A stretch of DNA of 13,154 nucleotides, from assembly GCA_947645535.1 (NCBI GenBank), contig CANSDD010000041.1, forward strand, positions 1-13,154, read 5' to 3'. The position numbers and the translations under genes are program-made. The DNA comes from an uncultured Mycoplasmatota bacterium. Its GTDB lineage: Bacteria; Bacillota_I; Bacilli_A; RF39; UBA660. Shown here in pieces: positions 1 to 6,502 of the stretch. Under the pieces are notes generated by a model. The model ran no database searches, was not told where the DNA came from, and saw only the letters and a program-made list of their open reading frames with translations. Every line of letters begins with the position of its first letter. Position 1 is the first letter of the stretch.

Positions 1-77
1 ATTTTAGTCAAATTAAGTTTTTAAATATTGACTTTTATTTTTGAAAATTCCCTTATAAGATATTATTTCCAATCATA

Positions 78-107
78 TTGTCTCTTATTTCTATTTTATG
101 CTATAAT
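78..107 (+). promoter_or_regulatory. Promoter of the four-helix membrane protein gene
   Basis: The -35 is TTGTCT at 78-83 and the -10 is TATAAT at 102-107, 18 bases apart. The -10 is preceded by TGC, an extended -10. It sits about 33 bases before the start codon at 140, so it would give a short leader carrying the AAGGAGA ribosome site. Nothing else is recognisable in bases 1-77, apart from a poorer TTGACT at 28-33 with an over-long spacer to a TATAAG. Confidence 0.75.
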
Positions 108-139
108 TATAGAGACCAAGTAAGGAGAGAGGTAAATTT

Positions 140-664
140 ATGGAAAAACAAGAACAAAAGAAAAGTATTGTATTAGGAATTATTGGAGCAATAATAGGAG
201 CGATGATTGCAACCATTCCCTGGGTTCTTATGTATGTATATGGAGAAATGATTTTATCATTATTAGCTATTCTCATTGCTATGGGAGCATTAATGGGATA
301 TCAATTATTTAAAGGAAAAATAACAAAACAATTACCAATTATTATTTCTATTATTTCACTTATTATGGTAGTTGTTGCTACATTAGTAGTAATTCCTTTG
401 TTACTATTAGGAAAAGAAAATCTTCCTATGACATGGAACAATGTAGAAATTTTATATCAATCTACTGAATTTAAAAATGCTCTATTCAAAGATTTAGCGA
501 TTTCTGTTGCATTTACTATCTTAGGAATTAGTGGTGTTATTGCCAATATAAAAAAACAATTAGCTGATGGAAAAACAGATAAAATTTCAGCTACACTTCG
601 TAAAGAAAAAGATACAGCAGATACTAATTCTGAAAACAATATTGAATCAAATGAAAATAAATAA
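140..664 (+). CDS. Small four-helix membrane protein, function unknown
   Basis: A 174-aa protein. Four hydrophobic segments are visible at about residues 9-31, 36-54, 65-90 and 119-136. The first is glycine-rich (a GIIGAIIGAMIA run followed by PW), which suggests close helix packing. After the last helix comes a polar, Lys/Glu/Asn-rich tail of about 35 residues, probably cytoplasmic. No catalytic motif is seen. Similar 'GAxxGAxPW...GY.LFKG' membrane proteins occur as uncharacterised proteins in Bacillota, from memory and not checked. The start is supported by AAGGAGA at 122-128 and a promoter at 78-107. The gene is monocistronic: its TAA stop is part of a terminator hairpin and the next gene converges on it. 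I do not assign a function. Confidence 0.8.
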   Translation: MEKQEQKKSIVLGIIGAIIGAMIATIPWVLMYVYGEMILSLLAILIAMGALMGYQLFKGKITKQLPIIISIISLIMVVVATLVVIPLLLLGKENLPMTWNNVEILYQSTEFKNALFKDLAISVAFTILGISGVIANIKKQLADGKTDKISATLRKEKDTADTNSENNIESNENK

Positions 665-694
665 TCAGGGAAAAACCTTGATTATTTATTTTTT
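662..694. terminator. Bidirectional intrinsic terminator between convergent genes
   Basis: Bases 662-670 pair with 676-684 (nine pairs, one G-U on the + strand) around an AAAAA loop. On the + strand the tail is TTTATTTTTT. On the - strand the hairpin is followed by ATTTATTTTC. The TAA stop of the + gene forms the base of the stem, and the stop of the convergent - gene lies at 698-700, so one hairpin can end both transcripts. Confidence 0.8.
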
Positions 695-697
695 CAA

Positions 698-1243
698 TTA
701 CGCTTTTATTTTTTCTGAAAATTCTGGATATATTTTTAGCAACATAGAAATAGAGCCTGTAAGTCCCTCTTTTTCAAACTGAATATATTTTTCTATCAAA
801 TCTGAATTATCAAGTGGCACATCCTTAGGTCTATTAGGATAACGATATATAATAAGATTTCCTTTTTTCTCTTCTTCAATTAATACTTTTAAAATATTTG
901 GATAATAAACTTTATTGATTGGTTTGATTTCATCTTCAAACGAAATAACTTCTAATGACCATAAATAATCATAATGTGCAAAGGTTGTGCCATCTAATTC
1001 GTATAAATATCCTTCTTTCTGATATAAAGTTTCCAAAACCCCTTTTCTTCGTTCTACTAGTTCAGGTTTTCCATTTACACTAGAAATTCTAGTATCTAAA
1101 TCTCTATTTCCTTTTCCCATAAAAAGAAGTGCTACTACTTTATTACTTGACGCATAAATACATTTTTTTTGATGAGTACTCTTATGCGAAGCTAAAACCT
1201 CTATATTTCCATTAGAACTGCCATGGTATACTCGTTTATTCAT
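698..1243 (-). CDS. Unidentified 181-aa protein, possibly of ADP-ribosyltransferase-like fold
   Basis: Soluble, with no signal peptide or membrane segment. The N-terminus has YHGSS (residues 6-10), then CIYAS (28-32) followed by a hydrophobic VVALLF helix (36-41). Next come an RDLDTRIS stretch (47-54), GYLYELDG (78-85) and a PLDNSDLI segment (143-150). An N-terminal 'YHGS', then 'YAS/YAT' plus a helix with 'A..F', is seen in some ADP-ribosyltransferase-like folds (PARP/KptA type). This is only a resemblance: the catalytic Glu is not evident. The start is supported by an AGGTGT ribosome site (complement of 1248-1253), five to six bases from ATG. A TATAAT about 40 bases upstream could be its -10. 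It lies downstream of a broken gene on the same strand and ends at the bidirectional hairpin. Confidence 0.75.
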   Translation of the reverse strand: MNKRVYHGSSNGNIEVLASHKSTHQKKCIYASSNKVVALLFMGKGNRDLDTRISSVNGKPELVERRKGVLETLYQKEGYLYELDGTTFAHYDYLWSLEVISFEDEIKPINKVYYPNILKVLIEEEKKGNLIIYRYPNRPKDVPLDNSDLIEKYIQFEKEGLTGSISMLLKIYPEFSEKIKA

Positions 1244-1275
1244 AATTACACCTACTTTCTAAAATATTTTTAATA

Positions 1276-1943
1276 TCAGAACATTATAGAATTCATTAAA
1301 TCTAACATAGTAATTTTTATTTCTTCATTTAATTTCTCTCCTATACAAATAATTCCAGCCTTTGTTCATTCTTTTACATCAATATTATCATATTTTTCAT
1401 AATTAGAATCTATCATTTTTTTAATGTCAAACCACTTACTAGCAGAAGTAAATTCCATGAAATTATTAAAATCTATTATAATAACTGAATAAGGGATTGC
1501 CCAAATACAACCTTCTACTGCTAAATAATTATGATATTTGTCATAATGAACATCACACCATATAAAAGTTTCTTGAATTCTATCTTCTTGTCGTAAATAT
1601 GATTTCATCTGCAAATAATACATAAATTTTAAATTAGATAAATTTAATACACTATAATCATATAAATATTCATCAAAAATTAAATGATTAGTTCTATCTG
1701 AATGATTGATTATTTTCGCTATCTTTCCATTCCATTCAGATATCTTTTTACCATTTTTACATAAATGACAAATTGCACCATCTCGTTGAAGCATTTTCAT
1801 CTGCATAATAATAGTATTTCACTTCATAAATTTCATTTAAATTTTTCTATACTTGTCAGATTTTCTAAATCACATTTAAAATATACTATATTTTCTAATT
1901 CTTCTAATTTTTCCTTATATTCTAAGCTATCATAAAAGTTCAT
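1276..1943 (-). pseudogene. Broken gene: three pieces of one protein separated by two frameshifts and perhaps a nonsense codon
   Basis: No single frame covers this gene. Piece 1 starts at ATG 1943 (MNFYDSLEYK...) and hits TGA at 1835-1833. From 1837 a second frame continues smoothly (NEIYEVKYYYYADENAS) to about 1784. A third frame then runs from about 1785 (RDGAICHLCKNGKK...) to a TGA at 1368-1366. One extra base in an AAA run near 1837 and one near 1785 would explain both shifts. After TGA 1368 the same frame stays open to 1276 (KAGIICIGEKLNEE...), so that stop may also be a mutation. The joined product would be about 190-220 aa, soluble and rich in aromatic residues; I do not recognise the family. 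The longest intact piece, ATG 1806 to 1366 (146 aa), lacks a ribosome site. The gene begins 19 bases after the 606-aa gene ends, with no good ribosome site. Sequencing error is the alternative explanation. Confidence 0.65.
1283..1288 (-). promoter_or_regulatory. Possible -10 element of the 181-aa gene
   Basis: TATAAT on the - strand, about 40 bases upstream of the ATG at 1243. There is no clear -35 at 16-18 bases and no TG extension, so this is a weak call. It overlaps the last codons of the open frame that follows the broken gene upstream. Confidence 0.3.
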
Positions 1944-1962
1944 ATTTCAATGCTTAATATAT

Positions 1963-3783
1963 TTAATGCCTACTTTGCATTTCTTCTATTTGTTTTACTT
2001 TTACTTTATTTTTTTCTTCAGCTTTCGTTAAACTCTCTTCTAAAGTAATTATCTCTTTTTGTTTAATAATAAGTGTTTGTTCAATTGAATTTAATTTATT
2101 TAACATTTCATCATACTCATCAAATGATATTTTTCCATAATATTGTTCTTCTAGCTCTGTTTTTAAATCCTTTAATTGATCCAATGAATCAACAATTAAA
2201 TGTTTTGTTTTTAAAAGAGCCATTTGTTCACTATAAATAGCTTTTGAAAAATCTTTTAATTCAATATATGAAATACGATTTTTTTCAGTTCTAAAACTAT
2301 TACGAATTCCTCTAATACTATTTCCGATAAGAGCAAGCCCTATCGCTGTTCCAAAAATACGTTTTCTAGAAAATGGAATTGTAAAAACACCTATAGCAAA
2401 CTTTAAAACATTTGTAATTAAATGTTGAATTCCCCTAAAACGATATTGTGTTCTTACACTAATCTCTAACTTTCCTATTTTTTCATCCAACTTTTTCAAA
2501 TAATCTTTTTGCCTTTGAAGTTCAGATTTAATCAATATTTCAGCTTCCTTACTCGCTTCTAATTTATTTCGATATAATTTTAATTTTTTTTCTTTTCTTT
2601 CATTATCTAATTTTTCTTTTTTCTCTTTTTCTTGTTTTTCATTTTTACTTTTTTCTTTATTTACATCTTTATCTCCTTGCATACTTTTGTTACTATTTGT
2701 ATCGCTATTTTCGTTTTTTTCTTTTTTCTCGCTTTTAATTTTTTGTTTTTCCTTATTATTTAAAATAGATTGTAATAAAGCAGGAAAAGCAATTAAGGTA
2801 CCACCTGCTACTGCAATTGTAGTTATTCCTTTTTGGATAGGTCCATCAATCACTACTTTATCTATAATAGAAACATTTTGATTTTCTTTAACATTATTTT
2901 CTTTTACTTTTTCTAGTGAACCTAATGTTTCTTGATTATTTACAATATTCTCCTTTTCTCTTATTGATTGATTTCCTTGCCTCAAAATTTTTTTTTCTAT
3001 ACTTGGTTGTTCTTTTTGTTTTGTATTTTTATTTTTCTCTTCTATCTTACTTTTTTCTTCTGACTTTTTCTTTTCACTTTCTAAGTTAAGTGTTTCTTCA
3101 GATTTCTTTTGTTCCTCTGTTTCCGTAATTATTGGTATTGCTACTAATACTTCTTCTACTCGTTTTAATTCTTCCTTACATATTTTTTCTGTTTCCGATA
3201 ATTTAGCCATACTAATACTTGCCATTTGCTTTTTAAAAGGTTCTACAGTTACAATCGTATTTTCAGCTTTTGGATTTCTTTTAATAATTGTTTGATATTC
3301 TTTTTTTAATATTTCAATTTGCGAAAGATTACTTTCTAAAGCATTCTTCATCTCTTTTGCTTCCTTTGGTTCTTTTACTTTCTTTTCTGCTTTTTCCTTT
3401 GTATCTTTTACAATTGCTTCTGTCTTATGCACAAATTCTGTTAATTCTTTTTTTATCTCTTTTTCTTCTTTTGTCTCTTCAATGCCAACTTTCTTTTTTT
3501 CTTCCAATACTTCAATTACTTTATCTGGCTTTTTTCCAAAAGGAAAAAGTGTTACTTTAATGCCTTCCTTTTTTTGAAATACAGTTGGAGCTTTTGATAA
3601 TTTCCAGTGATTTTCTTCTACTTCAAACATTTCTTGATAAATTTTTTTTCTTCTTTCTTCCAATTGTTTTTGTTTTAATTCTTTTCTTTTTTGTTTTTTC
3701 TTTTTTCTTTTTAAAAACAATTGGATTAACCAAAATTGATATATCCTATCTTTTACAGAACCTTTTGCTCCACGTCCATGCAT
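1963..3783 (-). CDS. Large Lys/Glu-rich coiled-coil protein with two hydrophobic segments
   Basis: A 606-aa protein beginning MHGRGAKGSVKDRI. The start is ATG 3783, because AGAGGTG lies seven bases upstream; an in-frame TTG at 3801 overlaps that site and is not needed. Architecture: a basic N-terminus (residues 20-50, KRKKKKQKRK); long Lys/Glu-rich, low-complexity, coiled-coil-prone stretches (about 85-215 and 225-310); a glycine-containing hydrophobic segment (about 319-341); a second extremely charged region (345-405); coiled coil (405-445); a hydrophobic, Gly/Ile-rich region (about 455-492) that could be one or two membrane helices; and a C-terminal coiled coil (530-600). No enzyme motif is seen. 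It has its own extended -10 promoter, just after the lepB terminator. A membrane-associated scaffold or cytoskeletal-type protein is conceivable, but that is only inference from composition. Confidence 0.75.
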   Translation of the reverse strand: MHGRGAKGSVKDRIYQFWLIQLFLKRKKKKQKRKELKQKQLEERRKKIYQEMFEVEENHWKLSKAPTVFQKKEGIKVTLFPFGKKPDKVIEVLEEKKKVGIEETKEEKEIKKELTEFVHKTEAIVKDTKEKAEKKVKEPKEAKEMKNALESNLSQIEILKKEYQTIIKRNPKAENTIVTVEPFKKQMASISMAKLSETEKICKEELKRVEEVLVAIPIITETEEQKKSEETLNLESEKKKSEEKSKIEEKNKNTKQKEQPSIEKKILRQGNQSIREKENIVNNQETLGSLEKVKENNVKENQNVSIIDKVVIDGPIQKGITTIAVAGGTLIAFPALLQSILNNKEKQKIKSEKKEKNENSDTNSNKSMQGDKDVNKEKSKNEKQEKEKKEKLDNERKEKKLKLYRNKLEASKEAEILIKSELQRQKDYLKKLDEKIGKLEISVRTQYRFRGIQHLITNVLKFAIGVFTIPFSRKRIFGTAIGLALIGNSIRGIRNSFRTEKNRISYIELKDFSKAIYSEQMALLKTKHLIVDSLDQLKDLKTELEEQYYGKISFDEYDEMLNKLNSIEQTLIIKQKEIITLEESLTKAEEKNKVKVKQIEEMQSRH

Positions 3784-3803
3784 GCTAAACACCTCTTTCA
3801 AAC

Positions 3804-3812
3804 ATTATAACA
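3804..3812 (-). promoter_or_regulatory. Extended -10 promoter of the Lys/Glu-rich protein gene
   Basis: TGTTATAAT on the - strand (TATAAT at 3804-3809 plus TG), about 20 bases before the ATG at 3783. The -35 position falls in the T-run of the preceding terminator hairpin and is poor, which an extended -10 can tolerate. Confidence 0.6.
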
Positions 3813-3815
3813 TAA

Positions 3816-3842
3816 AAGAATGATTTTAAAAAAACCATCCTT
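3816..3842 (-). terminator. Intrinsic terminator of the rplS-lepB unit
   Basis: Read on the - strand, AAGGATGGTTTT pairs with AAAATCATTCTT around a TTT loop: twelve pairs, two of them G-U. A TTTTATGTT tail follows. On the + strand the two G-U pairs become A-C mismatches, so the hairpin is directional. The lepB TAA stop overlaps its base. Confidence 0.75.
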
Positions 3843-4332
3843 ACTTTACTTTTCCTATACTTGAAAATGGAAATATTCTAAAATTAGTCGTTCCTAATAT
3901 ATCACTTTTTTTTATTAACCCAATAATTCTACTATCACTAGATGCAGTTCTATTATCACCCATTACGAAATAATAATCTTTTGGTATTTTATTGTATCCA
4001 TAATCAGAAAGATTAAAATTATTTGTAATTTTACTATAAGGATCCTCAATCTCTTTTTCATTGATATAAAGTATCCCATTTGTAATTCTAACAGAATCAC
4101 CAGGAACTCCTATAATTCTTTTTACCAAATTAGCTTTCCCATATTTTAGTATCACAATATCTCCATACTTATAGTCTTTATCATATTTTTTTAATAACAA
4201 AATATCATTATTTTTTAACGTAGGAACCATCGAAGAACCATCTACTTTAACAGGTGTTATAATAAAAGTACGCATCAAAATAACAACAATAATAATAACT
4301 ATATATGGAAGTAAATTTTTTATACGATTCAT
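3841..4332 (-). CDS. lepB: Signal peptidase I
   Basis: Membrane-anchored serine protease that removes signal peptides from exported proteins after Sec/Tat translocation. The 163-aa product has one N-terminal membrane helix (about residues 7-25) and then the catalytic domain outside the membrane. The catalytic Ser is in GSSMVPTL (Ser34) and the general-base Lys in LVKRIIG (Lys71). The later boxes GDSVRI (78-83) and MGDNR..SSDSR (124-135) are present. This is the short, single-helix type common in Bacillota. The start is ATG 4332, with an AGGGGTGA ribosome site just upstream; an in-frame TTG at 4350 overlaps that site and is rejected. It lies 26 bases after rplS and is presumably co-transcribed with it. 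rplS-lepB is a common neighbourhood in Bacillota, where rbgA (ylqF) often follows; here it does not. Confidence 0.95.
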   Translation of the reverse strand: MNRIKNLLPYIVIIIVVILMRTFIITPVKVDGSSMVPTLKNNDILLLKKYDKDYKYGDIVILKYGKANLVKRIIGVPGDSVRITNGILYINEKEIEDPYSKITNNFNLSDYGYNKIPKDYYFVMGDNRTASSDSRIIGLIKKSDILGTTNFRIFPFSSIGKVK

Positions 4333-4358
4333 AACTTCACCCCTTAGCAAAAATAAGA

Positions 4359-4709
4359 CTATGCAGCCTTATTTCTTCTTTCTTTAATACGAACTTGTCC
4401 TTTGATATCTCTTAAATAACGAAGTTTTGCTTGTCTTACTTTACCACGTCTTACAACCGTTACTGAATCAATCTTTGGTGAATTCATTGGAAAGATTCTC
4501 TCTACTCCTACACCACTAGATATTTTTCTAACAGTAAATGTTTTTCCAATTCCACTTCCTTGAATTGCTGTTACAAATCCTTCAAAAGCTTGAATTCTTT
4601 CTCTTTTTCCTTCAATAATTTTTACATCGACTTTAACTGTATCCCCAACACGAAATTCTGGGATATCTGTTCTAATTTGACTTTTCGTAATTTTTTCTAC
4701 TAAGTTCAT
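4359..4709 (-). CDS. rplS: Large-subunit ribosomal protein bL19
   Basis: bL19 of the 50S subunit, located near the interface with the 30S subunit. The 116-aa product has the normal length and the family blocks: FRVGDTVKVDVKI near residues 19-31, ERIQAFEGFVTA (37-48), GSGIGKTFTVRKIS (51-64), GVGVERIFPMNSP (66-78), and a basic C-terminus with RRGKVRQAKLRYLR. An AGAGGAG ribosome site (complement of 4718-4724) lies eight bases from ATG. It has its own promoter and a structured leader, although it sits directly behind the trmD operon as in most Bacillota. lepB follows after 26 bases. Confidence 0.98.
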   Translation of the reverse strand: MNLVEKITKSQIRTDIPEFRVGDTVKVDVKIIEGKRERIQAFEGFVTAIQGSGIGKTFTVRKISSGVGVERIFPMNSPKIDSVTVVRRGKVRQAKLRYLRDIKGQVRIKERRNKAA

Positions 4710-4777
4710 GTTACACGCTCCTCTTTATAATCTGTAATCATTGCTCAAAATAATAACAATGCAAGCGGATTACAACG
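4710..4777 (-). ncRNA. Candidate L19 leader: structured 5' UTR of rplS
   Basis: Between the promoter and the ribosome site, the - strand transcript can fold a lower stem, GUAAUC (4773-4768) with GAUUAC (4739-4734). An upper stem is AUUGUU (4760-4755) with AGCAAU (4745-4740), with one U-G pair and a 9-base loop. The bases CGCUUGC are unpaired on one side. L19 leader RNAs that probably bind the L19 protein for feedback control are known upstream of rplS in Bacillota. I see a fitting position and a two-part hairpin, but did not test the match to the published consensus. Confidence 0.45.
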
Positions 4778-4783
4778 TATTAA

Positions 4784-4812
4784 ATTCTACCATATATTTC
4801 TAATATATGCAA
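4784..4812 (-). promoter_or_regulatory. Promoter of rplS-lepB
   Basis: On the - strand, -35 TTGCAT (4812-4807), a 17-base spacer and -10 TAGAAT (4789-4784), with TGG in front as an extended -10. The predicted transcript start is near 4777, about 68 bases before the rplS start codon. It lies between the 153-aa gene and rplS, so rplS need not depend on the trmD operon. Confidence 0.7.
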
Positions 4813-4872
4813 GCATAATTGAAAATTATCCTATCAACTTACTTAATTTTTTATAAAATATCTTATTTTATC

Positions 4873-5334
4873 CTATCTACTTCTTCCACTCTTTGAATGT
4901 TCTTCCTTTTCCACTTCTTGATAATTCATCATAGAAACAAATTTCTGTTTCAACTCATATTCCAAAATAGCAATCTTTTGAAGTAATAAAGCAATATATT
5001 TTTCATCTAAATATTTCTGATATTTATATTCAATCACATCACGATATCTAGATAAATCATTCAAAGCTTGGCGAATACTTTCACCACTTTCATCATCAGA
5101 TTCTTGTCCTAATGTTTCTATAATTAAATTTAAATATAAATCTAGCTTTCTTTTAATTTTCTTTTTTAAAACTCTTTCAATAAAAGACTGATTAATAAGA
5201 ACAAGCTTATTCACCATTATTCCATCATATTCTACTTGATTTTTTGGCATTAAACGAAATCCGTTTAATTTATTATAATCAATTTCAATTTTACTATTTT
5301 TTGGCTCTTTTATAATAGAATAATATTTTGTCAT
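4873..5334 (-). CDS. Unidentified 153-aa soluble protein between trmD and rplS
   Basis: I do not recognise this protein. It has no signal peptide or membrane segment. The first 50 residues look like a mixed, strand-rich region (MTKYYSIIKEPKNSKIEIDY, then a VEYDGIMVNKLVLIN segment). From about residue 50 on it is mainly helical and highly charged: FIERVLKKKIKRKLDLYLNL, an acidic DDESGES turn (80-86), and long heptad-like helices to about residue 140. The C-terminus is a charged, Ser/Arg-rich tail. ATG 5334 is three bases after the trmD stop. An AAAGGA ribosome site sits inside the end of trmD with a rather long spacing. Tight spacing in the rimM-trmD operon suggests a lineage-specific role linked to translation or RNA, but that is guilt by association only. 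No strong terminator follows it. Confidence 0.75.
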   Translation of the reverse strand: MTKYYSIIKEPKNSKIEIDYNKLNGFRLMPKNQVEYDGIMVNKLVLINQSFIERVLKKKIKRKLDLYLNLIIETLGQESDDESGESIRQALNDLSRYRDVIEYKYQKYLDEKYIALLLQKIAILEYELKQKFVSMMNYQEVEKEEHSKSGRSR

Positions 5335-5337
5335 AAA

Positions 5338-6009
5338 CTATTCATTCCTTTCTAATAAATCAGGTCTTCTTATCTTTGTTCTTTTTATTTGTTCTTCATA
5401 TCTCCATTTTTCTATATTTGCATGATGACCAGAAAGTAGTACGTCTGGTACTTTCATTCCTCTAAAATCTACAGGTTTTGTATAAACAGGATAATCCAAT
5501 AAGTTATTATGAAATGAATCTGCTATATGTGACTTTTCAGTTATCACTCCATCTAATAATCTAACTACACTATCTGTGATAACCATACTAGGAAGTTCTC
5601 CGCCTGTTAAAACATAATCACCAATACTAATTTCCATATCAGCAAGTGTCCTAATTCTCTCATCAAATCCTTCATAATGACCACATACAATAATTAGATG
5701 GGATTCATGCGCTAAAAAATATGCTTCTCTTTGATTATATACATTTCCTTGAGGAGTCACTAAAATAACTTTAGAATTTTCAGTCTTATAATGCTCTACT
5801 GCATCAAAGATTGGCTGTGGCATCAAAACCATTCCTTGTCCCCCACCAAATCCATAATCATCTACTTTTTTATGTTTATCTAAAGAAAATTCACGTATAT
5901 CATGTACATTTATTTCTACTTTCTTACTTTCTATTGCCCTTTTAATAATTGATTCATGAAGAAAGCCATCAAACATAGAAGGAAAAAGCGTTAAAATATC
6001 AATTTTCAT
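5338..6009 (-). CDS. trmD: tRNA (guanine-N1-)-methyltransferase TrmD
   Basis: Methylates N1 of G37, next to the anticodon, in tRNAs reading codons of the CUN, CCN and CGG type, using SAM; this prevents +1 frameshifting. The 223-aa product is slightly short for the family, mainly at the C-terminus. Visible motifs: MKIDILTLFP start, DDYGFGGGQGM (50-60), TPQG (85-88), the trefoil-knot SAM pocket CGHYEGFDER (109-118) and IGDYVLTGGELP (129-140). The conserved DSF with the likely catalytic Asp is at 164-166, and VPDVLLSGHH (188-196) and RRPDLL (214-219) follow. It overlaps the end of rimM by 11 bases; its ribosome site GAGGGA lies inside rimM. This coupling, in the usual rimM-trmD order, implies translational coupling in one operon. 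Confidence 0.98.
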   Translation of the reverse strand: MKIDILTLFPSMFDGFLHESIIKRAIESKKVEINVHDIREFSLDKHKKVDDYGFGGGQGMVLMPQPIFDAVEHYKTENSKVILVTPQGNVYNQREAYFLAHESHLIIVCGHYEGFDERIRTLADMEISIGDYVLTGGELPSMVITDSVVRLLDGVITEKSHIADSFHNNLLDYPVYTKPVDFRGMKVPDVLLSGHHANIEKWRYEEQIKRTKIRRPDLLERNE

Positions 6010-6493
6010 TTAAAAGTCCCTCGACTACATTGATATTGATTATTTTTTTTTCCAAATCAATTTTTAAAATAAATTCTGGAATATAAGGAATTAAATTTCT
6101 TTTTTCTCCATCTGTAATAACTAAAATATCATGGGCTTTACTTTTCATAATAGAAGTAACTGTTCCAATATTTTTATCTTGATAAAATGCGGATAATCCT
6201 ACAATATCTTCTTTATAATAGCCATCAACATGTAGTTCTTCCTTTTTCATATAAGCTTTTTCTCCTTTATAGATAATTACATCATCTATTGTATTTAAGT
6301 TTTCAAATGTAAACATATCATATTCTTTATGAACACGGTAAGTTTTAATTGTTACTTCTTCCTTATTTTTTCCTATATATACTTTATTTCCTAAAAGAAA
6401 AGCCTCTTTCTTATATTCAAAATCAGATAATAATCTTACTTCTCCTTTTAATCCATGCGTATTTACAATTTCTCCAATATAAATCCAATTCAT
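5999..6493 (-). CDS. rimM: Ribosome maturation factor RimM
   Basis: Assembly factor for the 30S head domain; it binds ribosomal protein uS19. The 164-aa product contains the RimM N-terminal barrel (GEIVNTHGLKGEVRL, residues 7-21) and the PRC-barrel C-terminal half: YYKEDIVGLSAF (92-103), NLIPYIPEFILKID (133-146) and a final VVEGLL. The start is ATG 6493 with an AGGTG ribosome site. A GTG at 6502 in the same frame overlaps that site and would add only three residues, so it is rejected. The stop is TGA, overlapping trmD. Family-normal length with TGA as the stop shows that the standard code is used here. The upstream methyltransferase ends 9 bases before the start. Confidence 0.97.
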   Translation of the reverse strand: MNWIYIGEIVNTHGLKGEVRLLSDFEYKKEAFLLGNKVYIGKNKEEVTIKTYRVHKEYDMFTFENLNTIDDVIIYKGEKAYMKKEELHVDGYYKEDIVGLSAFYQDKNIGTVTSIMKSKAHDILVITDGEKRNLIPYIPEFILKIDLEKKIININVVEGLLNEN

Positions 6494-6502
6494 CCTTCGC
6501 AC

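Noticed and set aside
457..639. Open frames at 91-276 (-), 457-639 (-) and 567-782 (+)
   Set aside because: They overlap the membrane protein gene or its terminator in other frames and have neither ribosome sites nor protein-like sequence.
1366..1368. In-frame TGA in the broken gene read as Trp (recoded genetic code)
   Set aside because: rimM ends with TGA at a family-normal length, the lipoprotein gene also ends with TGA right at a terminator, and Trp positions in intact genes use TGG. The standard code applies.
2687..3788. Several open frames on the + strand opposite the Lys/Glu-rich gene, encoding Phe/Leu/Ser-rich proteins
   Set aside because: They are the complement of Lys/Glu codons (AAA/GAA read as TTT/TTC), have no ribosome sites, and show only low-complexity hydrophobic sequence.
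3784..3801. TTG start of the Lys/Glu-rich protein at 3801, and similarly TTG 4350 for lepB and GTG 6502 for rimM
   Set aside because: In each case the extension overlaps the ribosome site that serves a downstream ATG (3783, 4332 and 6493).
4826..4877. Ten-base direct repeat TTATCCTATC at 4826-4835 and 4868-4877
   Set aside because: It is short, AT-rich, and tied to no recognisable element; likely chance.
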